Below, piece by piece: positions 49,988 through 60,191 of a stretch of DNA of 64,000 nucleotides. This DNA is from Pyropia yezoensis (Eukaryota > Rhodophyta > Bangiophyceae > Bangiales > Bangiaceae). Under the pieces are notes generated by a model. The model saw only the letters and a list, made by a program, of their open reading frames with translations, was not told the DNA's origin and did not search any database. The DNA lies in assembly GCA_009829735.1 (NCBI GenBank), contig CM020619.1:21756671-21820670 (forward strand), written 5' to 3'. Each line of letters opens with the position of its first letter. Positions within the stretch are counted from its first letter, which is position 1. A program made the position numbers and the translations under genes.

Positions 49988-50640
49988 TTTTGCGGAAAGA
50001 CATCACGGCCGGAACAGCGGACGCGTATGGACGCCGCTGGGCGGCATTCGAAACTTTCTGCGCGGACAACGGTTGGGTCGCTCTCCCCGCCACTCCCGGT
50101 GCGGTCGCCTGCTACTTTGGGACACTGGCCGAGCGCAACTTGGAGCCAAGCACCATCCGTGGCTACTTAACGCCGGTCAATTCTCGGCACGCCGCTGCCG
50201 GACTCCCCAGGCCGGCTGCCGGCGAGGGTGCCGCCGCCGGGCGCAGGCGGGGGGGGGGAGCCGCCGCCGCCGCTCGCCCGCTCCGCGTCGGCCGCTGGTA
50301 CTGGAGCGGGCACTGGCTGCGGGCGCAGCAGCGCGTGCCACGGCTACGCGGCGGACGCGGCCACAACCGCCGCTTGGCCGCCGCGGCAGCCGCCGGCGTT
50401 GGCGGCCGCCGCCGGTGGGACCCCCGCGGCGAGCTGCTCGCGCAGCACCCGCGGCGGCGGTGGTGGTGCTGGTGGCGGTGGGGATGGCGACACTGGCGGC
50501 GGCGGCGGCAACGGCTGCAGCGCTGGCGGTGGCTGCAGCGCGAAAGGCCTCCCGCCCTATTTCCGCCGCCGCCTCTTCTCCATCCCAGGCGGCGGCCGCG
50601 CAGCGGCAGCGGCGGCGACGGCCGCGCTGCCCGACGCTGA
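49984..50640 (+). CDS. Tyrosine recombinase N-terminal domain of the DIRS-like element
   Basis: The ATG at 49984 starts MILRKDITAGTADAYGRRW, then WAAFETFCADNGWVALPATP and FGTLAERNLEPSTIRGYLTP, the core-binding (SAM-like) domain that precedes the catalytic domain in phage-integrase-type recombinases. It overlaps the RNase H frame by 4 nt, as separate DIRS ORFs often do. After about 50230 the translation becomes Arg/Ala-rich and no R..H-x-x-R..Y catalytic set can be found, so the catalytic domain is lost or replaced by low-complexity DNA. Confidence 0.55.
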   Translation: MILRKDITAGTADAYGRRWAAFETFCADNGWVALPATPGAVACYFGTLAERNLEPSTIRGYLTPVNSRHAAAGLPRPAAGEGAAAGRRRGGGAAAAARPLRVGRWYWSGHWLRAQQRVPRLRGGRGHNRRLAAAAAAGVGGRRRWDPRGELLAQHPRRRWWCWWRWGWRHWRRRRQRLQRWRWLQRERPPALFPPPPLLHPRRRPRSGSGGDGRAARR

Positions 50641-52880
50641 CGGCGGCCGCCCACTTGCAGCAGCAGTGGCGCTGCTGGTGCCGCCGCAACGTGTGGTGGC
50701 AGCGGCCGCAACGCCCGACGCTCCCCTCATCGCGTTCGTAGACGTTGTGGCCGACGTTGACGGCGGTGGCCGCGGTGGCGGTGGCGGCGGGCGTGGCGGT
50801 CGCGGCCGCACCAGCCGCCTCTCCCTCCTTCCCCGCGTCGCGCGCCGAGAATCACGCGCGCCGCCCCCCCTGCCACCCCCCGCGTCGATGCCGACGGCGG
50901 GGCCACCGCCGCCACCGCCGCCGCCACCGGGCGAGCCGGTGGCCGGCCGCCGGGAGCCGCCCGCCCAGCCGGTGGGGGTGGCACTCGCGGCGGCGGTGCG
51001 CAACGGGGCGGCCGTGGGGGTGGCGCTCCGCCCGAGCCGCCGGCCGGGTGGCACGAGGCCGCCGCGCGGGGCGGGCGGCGGCGGTGGCGGCGGTGGCGGC
51101 GGCGTCGGCGGCGGCGGCGATCTGCTTGTGCTGCGGCTGCGGCTGCCCTATCGGGGCGGCGGCGCGCTGCTGCGCTTGGAGAGTGACGGCGGGGGAGCAC
51201 CGACGCGGGGGGTGCTAGTGCGCAAGCCGTGGGCGCTTGGGTCGGGGGGGGGGGGGTCGCGTCTGCAGACGAAGGGGGGGGGGGGGGCGGGCGCCGCGCC
51301 GAGGTGGACACGTTTGACGCGTTTGCCACGGCCGTGGGGCGGGACTTGCCCGAATGGGTGGGGGGGTGTGGGGGGAGTTGGTCGGTTGCACTGCGAGAAG
51401 AAAGGTGGGGGGGGCGGTGGTGCCCGTGACGGCGCTGCAGCTGCGCACGTGCTTGCAACAAGAGACTCGTGAGACAGAAGAAAAAACGGGACGCCGCTCG
51501 TGGCTCAGCATGACGCTCTGACAGGAGGCAGCGGCGACTGCCAGGCGGCGTGCGGACAGCGGCTGCGGCGCCGACCCGCGCGGCCGCTTCCCGCCGAGGG
51601 CGGAAGCCATGGCGCTACCCCACCACCCTCTCATCCCGGGTCGTCGGATGCCTCTCCCGCTCGCCCACCCGATTACTCCTTGCCCTCAGACGCGGGTGAG
51701 CCAGTTGACACAGTTTTAATAGGGTGGCCTTAGGCCGGCGCTACCGAAGCTGTCTTGGCTGTCGTGGAGTGCTCGGCCGGCCACGGGCGCGGTAAGACCC
51801 GCGCCCAACCGATAAGAGGGCAAAAAGCGTTCACCCGCAAGCGGGGCAAGAGAGGAGAAGGGCGCCACCCGAGGAAGGTGCCCTAGGGCGTCATGACGGG
51901 ACGGTGGGCGGGGCGAGAGGGCAAATGAACGTGCCGGCCGACGGCGGCCGGCGGTTCCCCGCTCGCGCCACCCCTCATACCTCCCTCGGGGTGAGAGACA
52001 GGTGGCCTCGGGGGGCCGGTTAGAAATCTACCGGCCCCCGCCCCTCCCCCCAGGAAGTCCAATCCCCAGCAATACAATGGGGGAGAGGCAAGTCACCCGC
52101 TGGCCGGCGGTCCGTAACCCCTTACACAAACAAAACAAGCGATACGGGTCCCCAGGCTGCCCCTACTCCCTGGCGCCGTCCCGCACTACCTTAGGCGGCG
52201 CAGTGCTGCGCAGCCCCGTCTGTATGACCGTCGGAGGACGGGTAGCTGCGATAACGCTATTTTTTCTTTCGTGTTGCTGAGCTTGCGGCGCCGCCCGCGC
52301 GCACCGTCCTCCGCTCGCCGTCTCCACCCCACATCAATCGTGTCCCCCCCGCCCTTCATCTTCCGAAAGCGTAGTCTCCTGCCGTTTTTCCCCGCCCTCC
52401 CCCCTTCTCCCGTCGCTCCAGACCTCCGTCCCCGTCTACTATTCCCCCCCCTTAATAAACATTTCTACTTTCTGGTTGCAGGCGTGACCCGCAACGGCTA
52501 CAGCGGCGCCCCCCCGACCCCCGCTCCGCATTCTGGAGCGCCACCAGCGACGGAGGCGGCTGCTAGAAGCGCGGCTGCGGCCGCTAATGCGTCTCCTTCG
52601 ACGCCATCAGCGCAAGCACCGTCTCGTCGTCGAGCGTTCTACGGCGGTCTTCGCCGCCGCCCAGCCAGCGCCCCTCGGTGCAAGGGCACCACCGACAAAC
52701 GAGGCGACGGTGGCGCCCGCCGTGGAGAGGGCGCGGGAGTGGGGGTCTCGGTCCCCCCCGCCACACAGCCCGCCCTCCCCCCAGCGACTGCCGCCAATCG
52801 CCGCGTCGCCCGCCAGCGCCACCACGACCGTCACCTCGGCCGCACTGCCACCCGACGCCGCCGTGTGACCGAGGGCGATG
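50641..52880. other. Low-complexity DNA and unassigned stretch
   Basis: 50640-51480 has open plus-strand frames made of Gly/Pro/Ala; DLLVLRLRLPYRGGGALLRL near 51120 is the only stretch faintly like a recombinase. 51785-51806 is a small hairpin (GGGCGCGG...CCCGCGCCC). 52271-52960 has an open frame I cannot support. Confidence 0.4.
51928..51944 (+). repeat. Right terminal inverted sequence of the DIRS-like element
   Basis: AACGTGCCGGCCGACGG, inverted relative to 46376-46392 with one difference. Confidence 0.55.
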
Positions 52881-52893
52881 GCCACGGACCTCT

Positions 52894-54225
52894 ACGGGAA
52901 ACTCTTACCGGGATATCGAGGCTGCCTGGATATCCAGCACCTGGATTGTCCGGACTTTGATAGGCTGTGGATGCGCCTCAGAGCTCAGATTGCCTGGATA
53001 TCCAGGACGACGTGCCTGGATATCCAGGCTCCGGTGGCTCGAGAGTCTGGTAGTCCTGTGTGCAGCATCAATCAAGCTTTAAATACGATCCAATGGTATG
53101 GTTCAATGCAAACAGTTTATTGCACAACTATAACTATCATCGGGACTTCAGCCATCGCCCGCCACCATAGCAGCCTGTCTTCGTGCACAAACCACAACGA
53201 AGCCCCTACAACCTCGGCGTGCACCATTAAAAAACCAAGCGGCCAGAGGGGGACAGAACACATTTTGAATAGCCACGAAGTAGAGAGGGAAAGCAGAACG
53301 TCACGCCATCAAAGATAGCACAGGACGAAGAATCGAGAACCAAGGCCATGAAGAAAAAAGAAGCAAAAGAAATGGTCACGACGTCAATGGCCATACAGCA
53401 GACAAAGAAACATATCAAGTTCACGATGAGCAGCACAAACGCAGGACAGATCCGCCAGTGGGTGCACAAATTCGACGGCATAAACCAATCAAGCCAATGA
53501 TGCAAAGATGGAGAGGTATGGGAGGGCGAGGCGGGAGGGGGAGAGAGAGCGGGGGCGGGGAAGTGAAGAGGAGGAGCAAGGAAAGAAGAGATGAGGGTGG
53601 GGGAATGGTGTGGCGGAGGAAGGGGGGGAACGGGGAACAACGGAGGGAGGGGACGTCGGCAGACGTACATCGCGATCCAGCACGATGGGGACGAAACATA
53701 CAGTGGTGGCTGCTCGAGAGACAGGGCGGAGTGGACGGGGGCAGTAACATCATTGTATGGTTGAGTCAATGGGACATGAAGGAAGCGGTGCACAATCGAT
53801 CATGGGGGAGCGTGCGCAGTGCGCGACGGAGGTGAGTTGCTACGAGGTCGATGTTTAGTGCAGTATATTTATATTGTTCGTTGACGAGCTGAGACCTCCA
53901 GCACAGGTCGACATTAACTACCCTCCAGCACAGGAGAAGTCTGCACCCGCGCCACTCACGCCGCATGAGTTTTGTATTTGTGTATTCCTCTCGAGAGAGT
54001 CTCTGGGCAGCAGCCACCATCGCTCAACAGCCAATGAGACGATAGTGCATACGAGAAGTGTCCTGGATATCCAGGCACAACGTTAGAACTGTTTCCCCCT
54101 CGGCCGGATCAAGATGGGTTGGTCATCGAAAGGCTCGCCATTGGACAGTTCAACCATGGATGATCGCGCGGCCTGGATAACCGAGCAACAGCCGGGATAT
54201 CGCGGCAGAATTTCCCGTAGGGGGA
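52894..54225. mobile_element. Candidate non-autonomous element bounded by inverted arms
   Basis: The left arm (about 52894-52945) and the right arm (about 54171-54225, inverted) share CTACGGGAAA..TCT, then GATATC..GGCTG and TATCCAG, with scattered differences. The interior is clearly less GC-rich than its surroundings. It holds a purine-rich tract (53500-53680) and four copies of a 14-bp palindrome. A minus-strand open frame (53227-53793) encodes a hydrophobic sequence (FVLLIVNLICFFVCCMAIDV) that may be chance. No transposase is present. Confidence 0.35.
52925..53028. repeat. Three copies of the palindrome CCTGGATATCCAGG
   Basis: Copies lie at 52925-52937 (lacking the last G), 52993-53006 and 53015-53028; a fourth lies at 54062-54075 and a degenerate one at 54172. 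Confidence 0.75.
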
Positions 54226-54229
54226 CGTC

Positions 54230-55217
54230 CCCGCCCCGTTGGCGCGGACGGCGGCGGCGGCGCCACGTTGCAGGGCAGGGGGACGGAGGCGGGGGCCTTT
54301 CCTCCAACCGCCCGCCGTCACTCCCCCTTCGCCTCCGCCACCCTCCGCCGCCACGCCACCGGAAAACACACGCGCGTTCTCCGCCGTCTCCGCGTGGTCG
54401 CCCCGCCGTGCCCCTGCCGCCGCCCGTCGCCGCCTCCCCCGCGTCGCTGGCGACACGCCGCGGCGCGGCGTCCACTGTCGCCCCGCCGCCCGAATCGACC
54501 GGTCGCGGCCACCGCTGTAGCCTCCGCCGCAGCTTCGACACCAGCCGCCTCGGTGGTTCCGTGGGAGGGTGGTTGGGGCAGCGCTGCCGGTGAACGCGGG
54601 GGGACAGGCGAAAGGTGACTTTCCCCGAGGTCGAGCCCCACCCTCCAGCCGCCAGCACCGTCCCCGCCACCATGCCCGCCGGCCGCCGCCGCCAGGCCGT
54701 CCAACGTGGCTGGCGCACCGCCGGTCGCCGCCGCCGCCGCGCTGCGAGCCGCCCACGTCGCCCCTGCCGCCGTGCCGACACCTCGCGTCGCCATCGCGGG
54801 TGCGTCGGAGGGCGCACACCATCGCCAGTGAGCGTAGGGGGGCTGAAGAGACGAAACCTGCCCCCGTCGCCAAGCGCCACGCCCCCACCGCCCACGACAC
54901 ACGCCACTCACGATTCCCCCAGCCGACACTCGGCCCCGCACGGACGTGCCCGTCGCCGGCCGTCGCCCAGGCCGCGCCTCCAACAGCCGTCTCTGCTCGC
55001 TCCATCGTGCCGTCTCCGCGGCGGTCGGCCGCCAGCGCCGCCCGCCGCCGCCCTCCCCCCCCGCCCAGTTGTCTCGACCCGACGCTTTTTTTGTTCCTGT
55101 CCGTCCTGCACCCAGTCACTCTATGACTGGCAGCACCACTCGCCCTGGCACCACCCGGCTGCGAAGCCTCACCTGATGTCACCTCACGTCTCCCCCCTCA
55201 CCTCTCATCCCCTTCAG
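54230..55217. other. GC-rich stretch without a supported gene
   Basis: Long overlapping Arg/Ala/Gly frames on both strands; plus-strand RTCPSPAVAQAAPPTAVSAR near 54950 could be an exon but has no model. Confidence 0.35.
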
Positions 55218-55674
55218 GCGGCTGGTGCGGCGGCGCCCCCCTTCGTCGCCTGCCCGCTCGTGACTGGCGGCGCGTCGCAGCTCCGGACGAGCCCGCCGAC
55301 GCCGCCTGGGGGACGGCTGCGGCGGCGGCCGGCGCCGCTGAGCCACCAACGCTGCAAGCCCTTCCGCGGTGGCTGTCACGCCCAGCCCTGGGCGCCCCGC
55401 TGGCGGCCGTGGCGGCGGCGGCGGACGCGGCGGTGCCCACAACTGTGAGCACAACCCCCACCCCATCCCCCTTCCCCTAGGGCTGCCCCACCCAGCTCCC
55501 CCCGCACCTACTGCTTACCACGACCGTACCCCCCCACGGGGCCGCCGCAACGGCGGCCGCCGTAGCGGCGTTGCTGTGCGACGGGCCGACCGCGGCGCAC
55601 GCCCGATTCCCCTCCACCCACGACCGAGGGAGCCCCGCCGCCGCCACCGCGCGCGGGTGTACCGCCGCCAATGT
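55218..55674 (+). CDS. Putative exons of an Ala-rich gene with a very short intron
   Basis: After a strong acceptor (long pyrimidine tract, CCCCTTCAG ending at 55217) one frame reads APDEPADAAWGTAAAAAGAA and LQALPRWLSRPALGAPLAAV, up to PTT at 55444. GTGAGC follows, then an in-frame TAG that is also the AG of CCCTTCCCCTAG (55480). Removing 55445-55480 (36 nt) keeps phase and continues with GCPTQLPPHLLLTTTVPPHG and AALLCDGPTAAHARFPSTHD, up to TAAN before GTGAGT at 55675. The splice signals are good but 36 nt is extremely short. The 5' exon, 3' end and function are unknown. Confidence 0.3.
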
Positions 55675-55830
55675 GAGTCAATATTGGCGCCCCCGGCGTA
55701 GTGGCGGCCGTCGCCGACGCCGCCGCCGCCGCCGAAGCCGCCGCCGCCGCCGCCGCTGGCGCCGCCGGTCGACGATCCAGCGGCGGCGGCGGCTGCCATC
55801 GACGGCGCCCCCCCCCCCACAGCGGACAAT

Positions 55831-55910
55831 GACGCCGACGCGGAGGCAGCGACCGAGGCCGAGGCCCACGCCGACGCCGACGCCGACTACGACACCGACG
55901 CCGAGGCGCC
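55831..55910 (+). repeat. GACGCC/GAGGCC repeat encoding an Asp/Glu-Ala tract
   Basis: Read in the frame starting with GAC, the stretch gives alternating acidic residues and Ala (DADAEAATEAEAHADADADY). This is the only strongly acidic frame in the region, so it may be part of the Ala-rich gene just upstream. Confidence 0.55.
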
Positions 55911-57237
55911 GCCGCCGCCCGCCGGCCCGCTGCGGGCCGCGCCCCCCCCCCCTGCATCCGGCGCAGCCCGACGCGGCGCGTCGCCGCCGCGGTTGCTGTG
56001 ACGGTGCCGGCCGGCCGCTGTCATCGAGCTGCCGCGGCCGCCCGCCGCCCCGCACGTGTTACTGCCGCGGCGGTGGTCGGTCGCTGTCGTGCGGCCGGGG
56101 CCGCCGCCGTATCCGCCCTTGTTGCCGTCGCCGGGGCGGGAACCGCGGCCGGTGGTGGTGCCGCGCTACCACGCCAGACGCATTGGGGCGCGCCGATTGC
56201 CCCTCCCTCCTCGTCGTGGGCGCCAAAAAACGAAACAGCCACCCACGACCAACAGGAGAAGCAGAGAGTCGAGCTGCGGGGGCCGACGGGCGGCAGGCAA
56301 ACGCGTTCAGGGAAGAGGATGGGGAGGGGGGAAGCATAGGGTCGACCCGACCGCAACGTCACCACCGACGGTCCGCGGCGACGGCTGCCGCTGCGGCCAG
56401 TCTCTGCAGGAGGACGCGCGTCGCGGCGGGGCATGCGCCCTCCCCGCCGGCGTGCTCGGCGGCGTTGTGGCCTGCCCTCAATCCCCCCCGCCCCCCGTGG
56501 ACGGGCATGAGGTACCCCCCCGGCGGCGGGGGCGGCCTCCATCACCGCGACCGTGCCGACAGGGCGCCCGTCCCCCCGACACTCCGCTCCCCCCCCGCCC
56601 GCCCACCCCCGCCCGCGTCGCCTGCGGAGGGCGCGGGGATGTTGGCCGCCCACGCCTCCCGCCGCCCCTCTCCCCGCGCCCACTTGTCGGCATGGACGCG
56701 GAGGGGCGGAACGAGGAGGGAGTGAGGGTACTGGGCGCGCAGAGGAGGGGGGGGGGAGCGGAAGGCGAGTGGCGGGTGGGCCCCCTCCGCCCGCCCGGTC
56801 CTGTTCCAGCGCAGTGTCGCGCCGCGCCGCCGCAGCGACAGCGGCGCACGACAGATGCAAAAGCTGTGGGGCGGCGCTCGCCCCCCTGCCCCCCTCCCGA
56901 CCCCGCTCCCATCGGCGTTAACGGCGGCGGTGGGGGCGGCGGCGGGCGCGGCGGCGGCGCCTCGCCCCCCCCGGAGCCGGAGCCGGCGCGGCGGCTTGCA
57001 CCCTCCGTCACACTTGCTGCAACAGCAGCCCCCCCCCCGTGCAACAGCGTCCCCCCCCCTTCCAGTTACCATGGCTACCAGAACTGCCTGCTGCGCGGCT
57101 ACTCCCACCGCCGCAGCACGATCCGGAGGCCGCCGCAGCACCGGCAGCCGCGGTGTGAGGTGCCACGTTTGCGGACTGGGCGATGCAAGCGCGGTCGAGA
57201 TCACCGACATGACAGAATTTTCAGGGCGCGTACCATC
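55911..57237. other. Low-complexity stretch without a supported gene
   Basis: Overlapping Pro/Arg/Gly frames on both strands. A short plus-strand frame from ATG 57071 (MATRTACCAATPTAAARSGG ... RCHVCGLGDASAVEITD, 72 aa) has a CxxC pair and might be a first exon; support is weak. Confidence 0.35.
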
Positions 57238-58518
57238 CTACTCCTCTCTCGCAGCGGCGTTTCTCTCTCGCGCGCGTTTGTTCACATAAGCTACGATCTC
57301 TGCCCAGCGAAACGCCCGTCGCTTGGCACCTGCAGAGCCGGCCCCCCCCTCCGTGGAAGCGCCGGTATTCCACCGATCACGCTCCGCTCTCATACACTCG
57401 TCAAACGCACCCCAGCCCCCCAGGAACTCAGCCTCTTCCGCCAGCTTCTTGTACTTGCTCAGCAGACATGAGTCGCTTGAGCTGAACACCTGCGTCGTCT
57501 GGATGGTGGCTCGACGCTCGGTGCCGGCCACCAGCTCACACAAAGGAGGAGTGCCTCGCTCCGGGCAGCCAGCCGTCCAGTTGCCACGAATGGCAGCGAG
57601 CATCTCGTCAAAGTCTTTAGGTAGTACCTGCAGCTTGATGATGCGTTGGTTGACCTTCGTCTTCTTAACTCCAGAGGATGGGGAAGGCGCGGCGGGAGCA
57701 GGGAGCCGGGCGACCGGGGCGGCCTCGGCAGCCGACGTGCCGGCGAACGAAGCCGACGCAACGGACGGGACGGCCCTCGCGGCGGGCGCCCCGAGAGCGG
57801 AAGAGCTGGCGATGGCTGCTCCGCCGTCGCGCCCACTGGGGGGGTTGGCAGTGGACACGCCGAGAGAAGCGGACGCAATGGGTGGGGCCTCGCCCGTGGC
57901 CGGCGCCCCGAGAGCGGAAAAGCTGGCGATGGCTGCTCCGCCGTCGCGCCCACTGGGGGGTGTGGCAGTGGACACGCCGAGAGAAGCGGACGCAATGGGT
58001 GGGGCCTCGCCGGTGGCCGGCGTCTCGGTCGCGGCAGCGCTGGCGATGGCCGAGCGGCCACCATGCCCGATGCTGGCGGCAGGCGCCGCCGATGCTGCAG
58101 CACAAGCGCGAGGCCCAGGAGAAAGTGTCGCATAAATCCCAGCAGCCTCGTGCGCCACGGCCTGCAACCCCATTGACACAGGGGGGCGAGACGCCAAGTA
58201 CCGCACATGATCGAGATGCGCCGTCACGTCAGCTGCCAAGGCGCGCTGCGTCGCACTGGCCCCAACAGCCGCATCGCTCACGAGCGCCCTCAGGCCACTC
58301 ACCAGCACGTCAAACGATGTCGTGGAGCGAGCGAAAACGAAAGAACTGTGCACAGGATTGACTGCGGCCGCCAACGGCGCTCACGTCGTATCGTCTTCGA
58401 GCGGGGTGGCGTCGACGTTTTCGTCGCCTGCGGCCCCGGCAGGCCGTTCCCCCGCCGCGTTGATGAGGTCGTCCAGCCCGTCCAAGCCGCCGGCCCCATC
58501 GCGATGAGTGTCGGCCAT
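57238..58518 (-). CDS. Hypothetical protein with three 39-residue repeats; contains a TGA or a tiny intron
   Basis: The ATG at 58518 opens MADTHRDGAGGLDGLDDLIN and runs to DATPLEDDTT before a TGA at 58383-58381. The same frame then continues to a stop at 57238. The TGA lies inside GTGAGC, a good donor, so a 39-nt intron ending at CACAG is an alternative to a nonsense mutation. The protein continues FARSTTSFDVLVSGLRALVS, then Ala-rich repeats (GRDGGAAIAS.SALGAPATGE then APPIASASLGVSTA). The C-terminal domain has VNQRIIKLQVLPKDFDEMLA, YKKLAEEAEFLGGWGAFDEC and FRWAEIVAYVNKRARER. No family recognised. It could be a second protein of a DNA transposon or a host protein. Confidence 0.5.
57784..58070 (-). 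repeat. 117-bp tandem repeat inside the hypothetical gene
   Basis: Two nearly identical units (57784-57900 and 57901-58017), each beginning GGCGCCCCGAGAGCGGAA, and a diverged third from 58018. The period is a multiple of three, so each unit adds 39 residues. Confidence 0.8.
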
Positions 58519-59447
58519 GACAGCAATCCCCGTGATGCCGTCCGCTACTTGCTCCTTCCGCCCTGCAGGAAGGAGAGGACCGGCAGTCCCTCCTGTCCGG
58601 TCGCTCAGCCCCTGTCTCGATGATTGGAGCGGGCGTGCGACGTTTCTCCGCCGTGCAGTGGACGCGGCGTCGTCCTGGTGATTTGTTCCGGAATTGGCAA
58701 TTGGACGAGGCTGCTCTGTCAGTCAACTACAGTGATTTTTTTGTCCCGTTCTCCGTCGGTCGAGCTCGGGCACCTCTGGGCTTCCCTCCTTCCGCCTCCC
58801 GTGCCCCCCTCCTCCGCGCGGTGCCACAGCCTGCCGTCCGCCCGAGCCGTGCCTTGTACCCGTGGCCCATCCTGTCTTTCCCGAGCGGGATTCGGTCGAG
58901 TGCAGGAGGGGGGAGGTCGCCCAAGTTGTACGCACCCTCTTTCCACCGCGTACTCTGGGGCAACGGCCCCGCTCCACGCCTCCCTGGTGCGTCAGCCTCT
59001 AGCTGCCCGCCATCCCTCCGTACCGTCGGGATCCCTGTCACCTCGGACGTGCCGTGCGGCGGTCGCCATGTGCACCTCCTCCATCGAACGCTCGGTCAAC
59101 GCCGTCAAGGCTCCGATCCAGGCGTTCGCGGGCACCATGTACAGGCGCCTTCCCCCTCCCCCCCCGCGGCCGCCGACGTCGCCGCTCTGACGCGTTGCCG
59201 GCGGCGACGATGAACTCCGCGGCGCGGGCGCTCGGCACCTAGCCGGGGGCGACCACGGTCTCAGCGGGGCGGGCGCTGGGCCGGCAGCAGCTGCCCAACG
59301 AAGACATCTATAATTTCATGGACTGTGTACAACTTGAAAAATAGTTGGATACAGTGCTGTATTGTGGCGCGCTCACTGTGGCGTACTGACGTCACACACA
59401 GTAGCATACAGACCACGGCACGTCACCGAACAGGGGGTTTATCCACC
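58519..59447. other. Unassigned stretch between the hypothetical gene and element C
   Basis: No supported gene. A plus-strand stretch near 59070-59150 (MCTSSIERSVNAVKAPIQAF) looks coding-like but lacks a model. 59300-59430 is AT-richer with no recognised element end. Confidence 0.35.
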
Positions 59448-60191
59448 CTGACTGCGCTCAGGAGGAAGTCCGTCGGGGAGCTCGTCTGGAAAGACGTCGG
59501 CGTATTCTTTGAGAATCTCTTGAACTTCTCTCTTGTCGTCGGCGTGTCCCATCGTAATGGCCTTAATGCCGAAGTTGGTAGAAGGATCTTCGGACTGCAG
59601 GTAGATGGCGAAAACCGGGCACCTTCGGACGAGATCCCGGGCGAGATGTTGCCGACTGATCAGGGGTTCGGGTTTCTTGAGGGAGGCTGTGATAGAGATG
59701 TTCTTGTGGTTGAACTTGAAAGAGATCTTGTTTTTCTTGTTGTTGATTTTGGCGTCCTTGTCATCGCGCCACTTCTTTCCCAGGATGAGGTCGTAGGCGT
59801 TTAAGTCACAGACAGCAAATCGTAGTCGTTCTTGGTACGGTCCAATGTGAATCTCAAGGGGTTCGACGGTTTCAGCGAGGACATGAGAGCGGCCATCGGG
59901 CATGCTTGCCGCAATGTCCGTTTCCTGAGTGTTCACAAGCAGGGAGGTCACGAGGCGCCTTGAGACGAAGTTGATGGGAGATCCGTCGTCGAACAGCACC
60001 TTAATAACTTTGCCATTGACAGAAGCAGTAGAAAGCAGAAGCCCGAGTCGCGGGCCTTCAAACGGTGACGACATATTTTCAGGAACCGAAGAAGCGTCTT
60101 TCACAAGTGTTGATGACGGTTGCTGCTTCAGTTCCGCTGGCCTTTTGGGCAGTCCTGAGCCAAGTGCCCTTTCTCGCGACAGCGGAGGCAC
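59448..60191 (-). pseudogene. pol: Protease and pre-RT fragment of element C pol
   Basis: The frame opens without an ATG at 60191 and overlaps gag, as in element B. NMSSPFEGPRLGLLLSTASV is identical to B over its length. The protease site reads IKVLFDDGSPINFVS, again Asp-Asp-Gly-Ser. AYDLILGKKWRDDKDAKINN and FAIYLQSEDPSTNFGIKAIT follow without the frameshift seen in B. The frame leaves homology after GLPPERS and stops at 59439. Confidence 0.85.

Larger units (their letters stand above)
46329..51950 (+). mobile_element. DIRS-like tyrosine-recombinase retrotransposon, degenerate
   Basis: The order is gag-like ORF, reverse transcriptase of DIRS type, RNase H with its characteristic C-terminal extension, and the N-terminal domain of a tyrosine recombinase. 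There are no LTRs of the gypsy kind. Near-identical inverted sequences lie at both ends (46376-46392 and 51928-51944), as DIRS elements require. Outer limits are approximate. Several frameshifts and an unrecognisable recombinase catalytic domain make the copy inactive. Confidence 0.75.

Noticed and set aside
50228..51472. Complete tyrosine recombinase catalytic domain of the DIRS-like element
   Set aside because: Only a short faintly similar stretch near 51120 could be seen. The Arg, His-x-x-Arg and Tyr residues could not be placed.
53227..53793. Hydrophobic minus-strand protein
   Set aside because: Opposite a purine-rich tract, so Pro/Ser/Leu/Phe content follows from composition; no conserved pattern, so kept only as a note.
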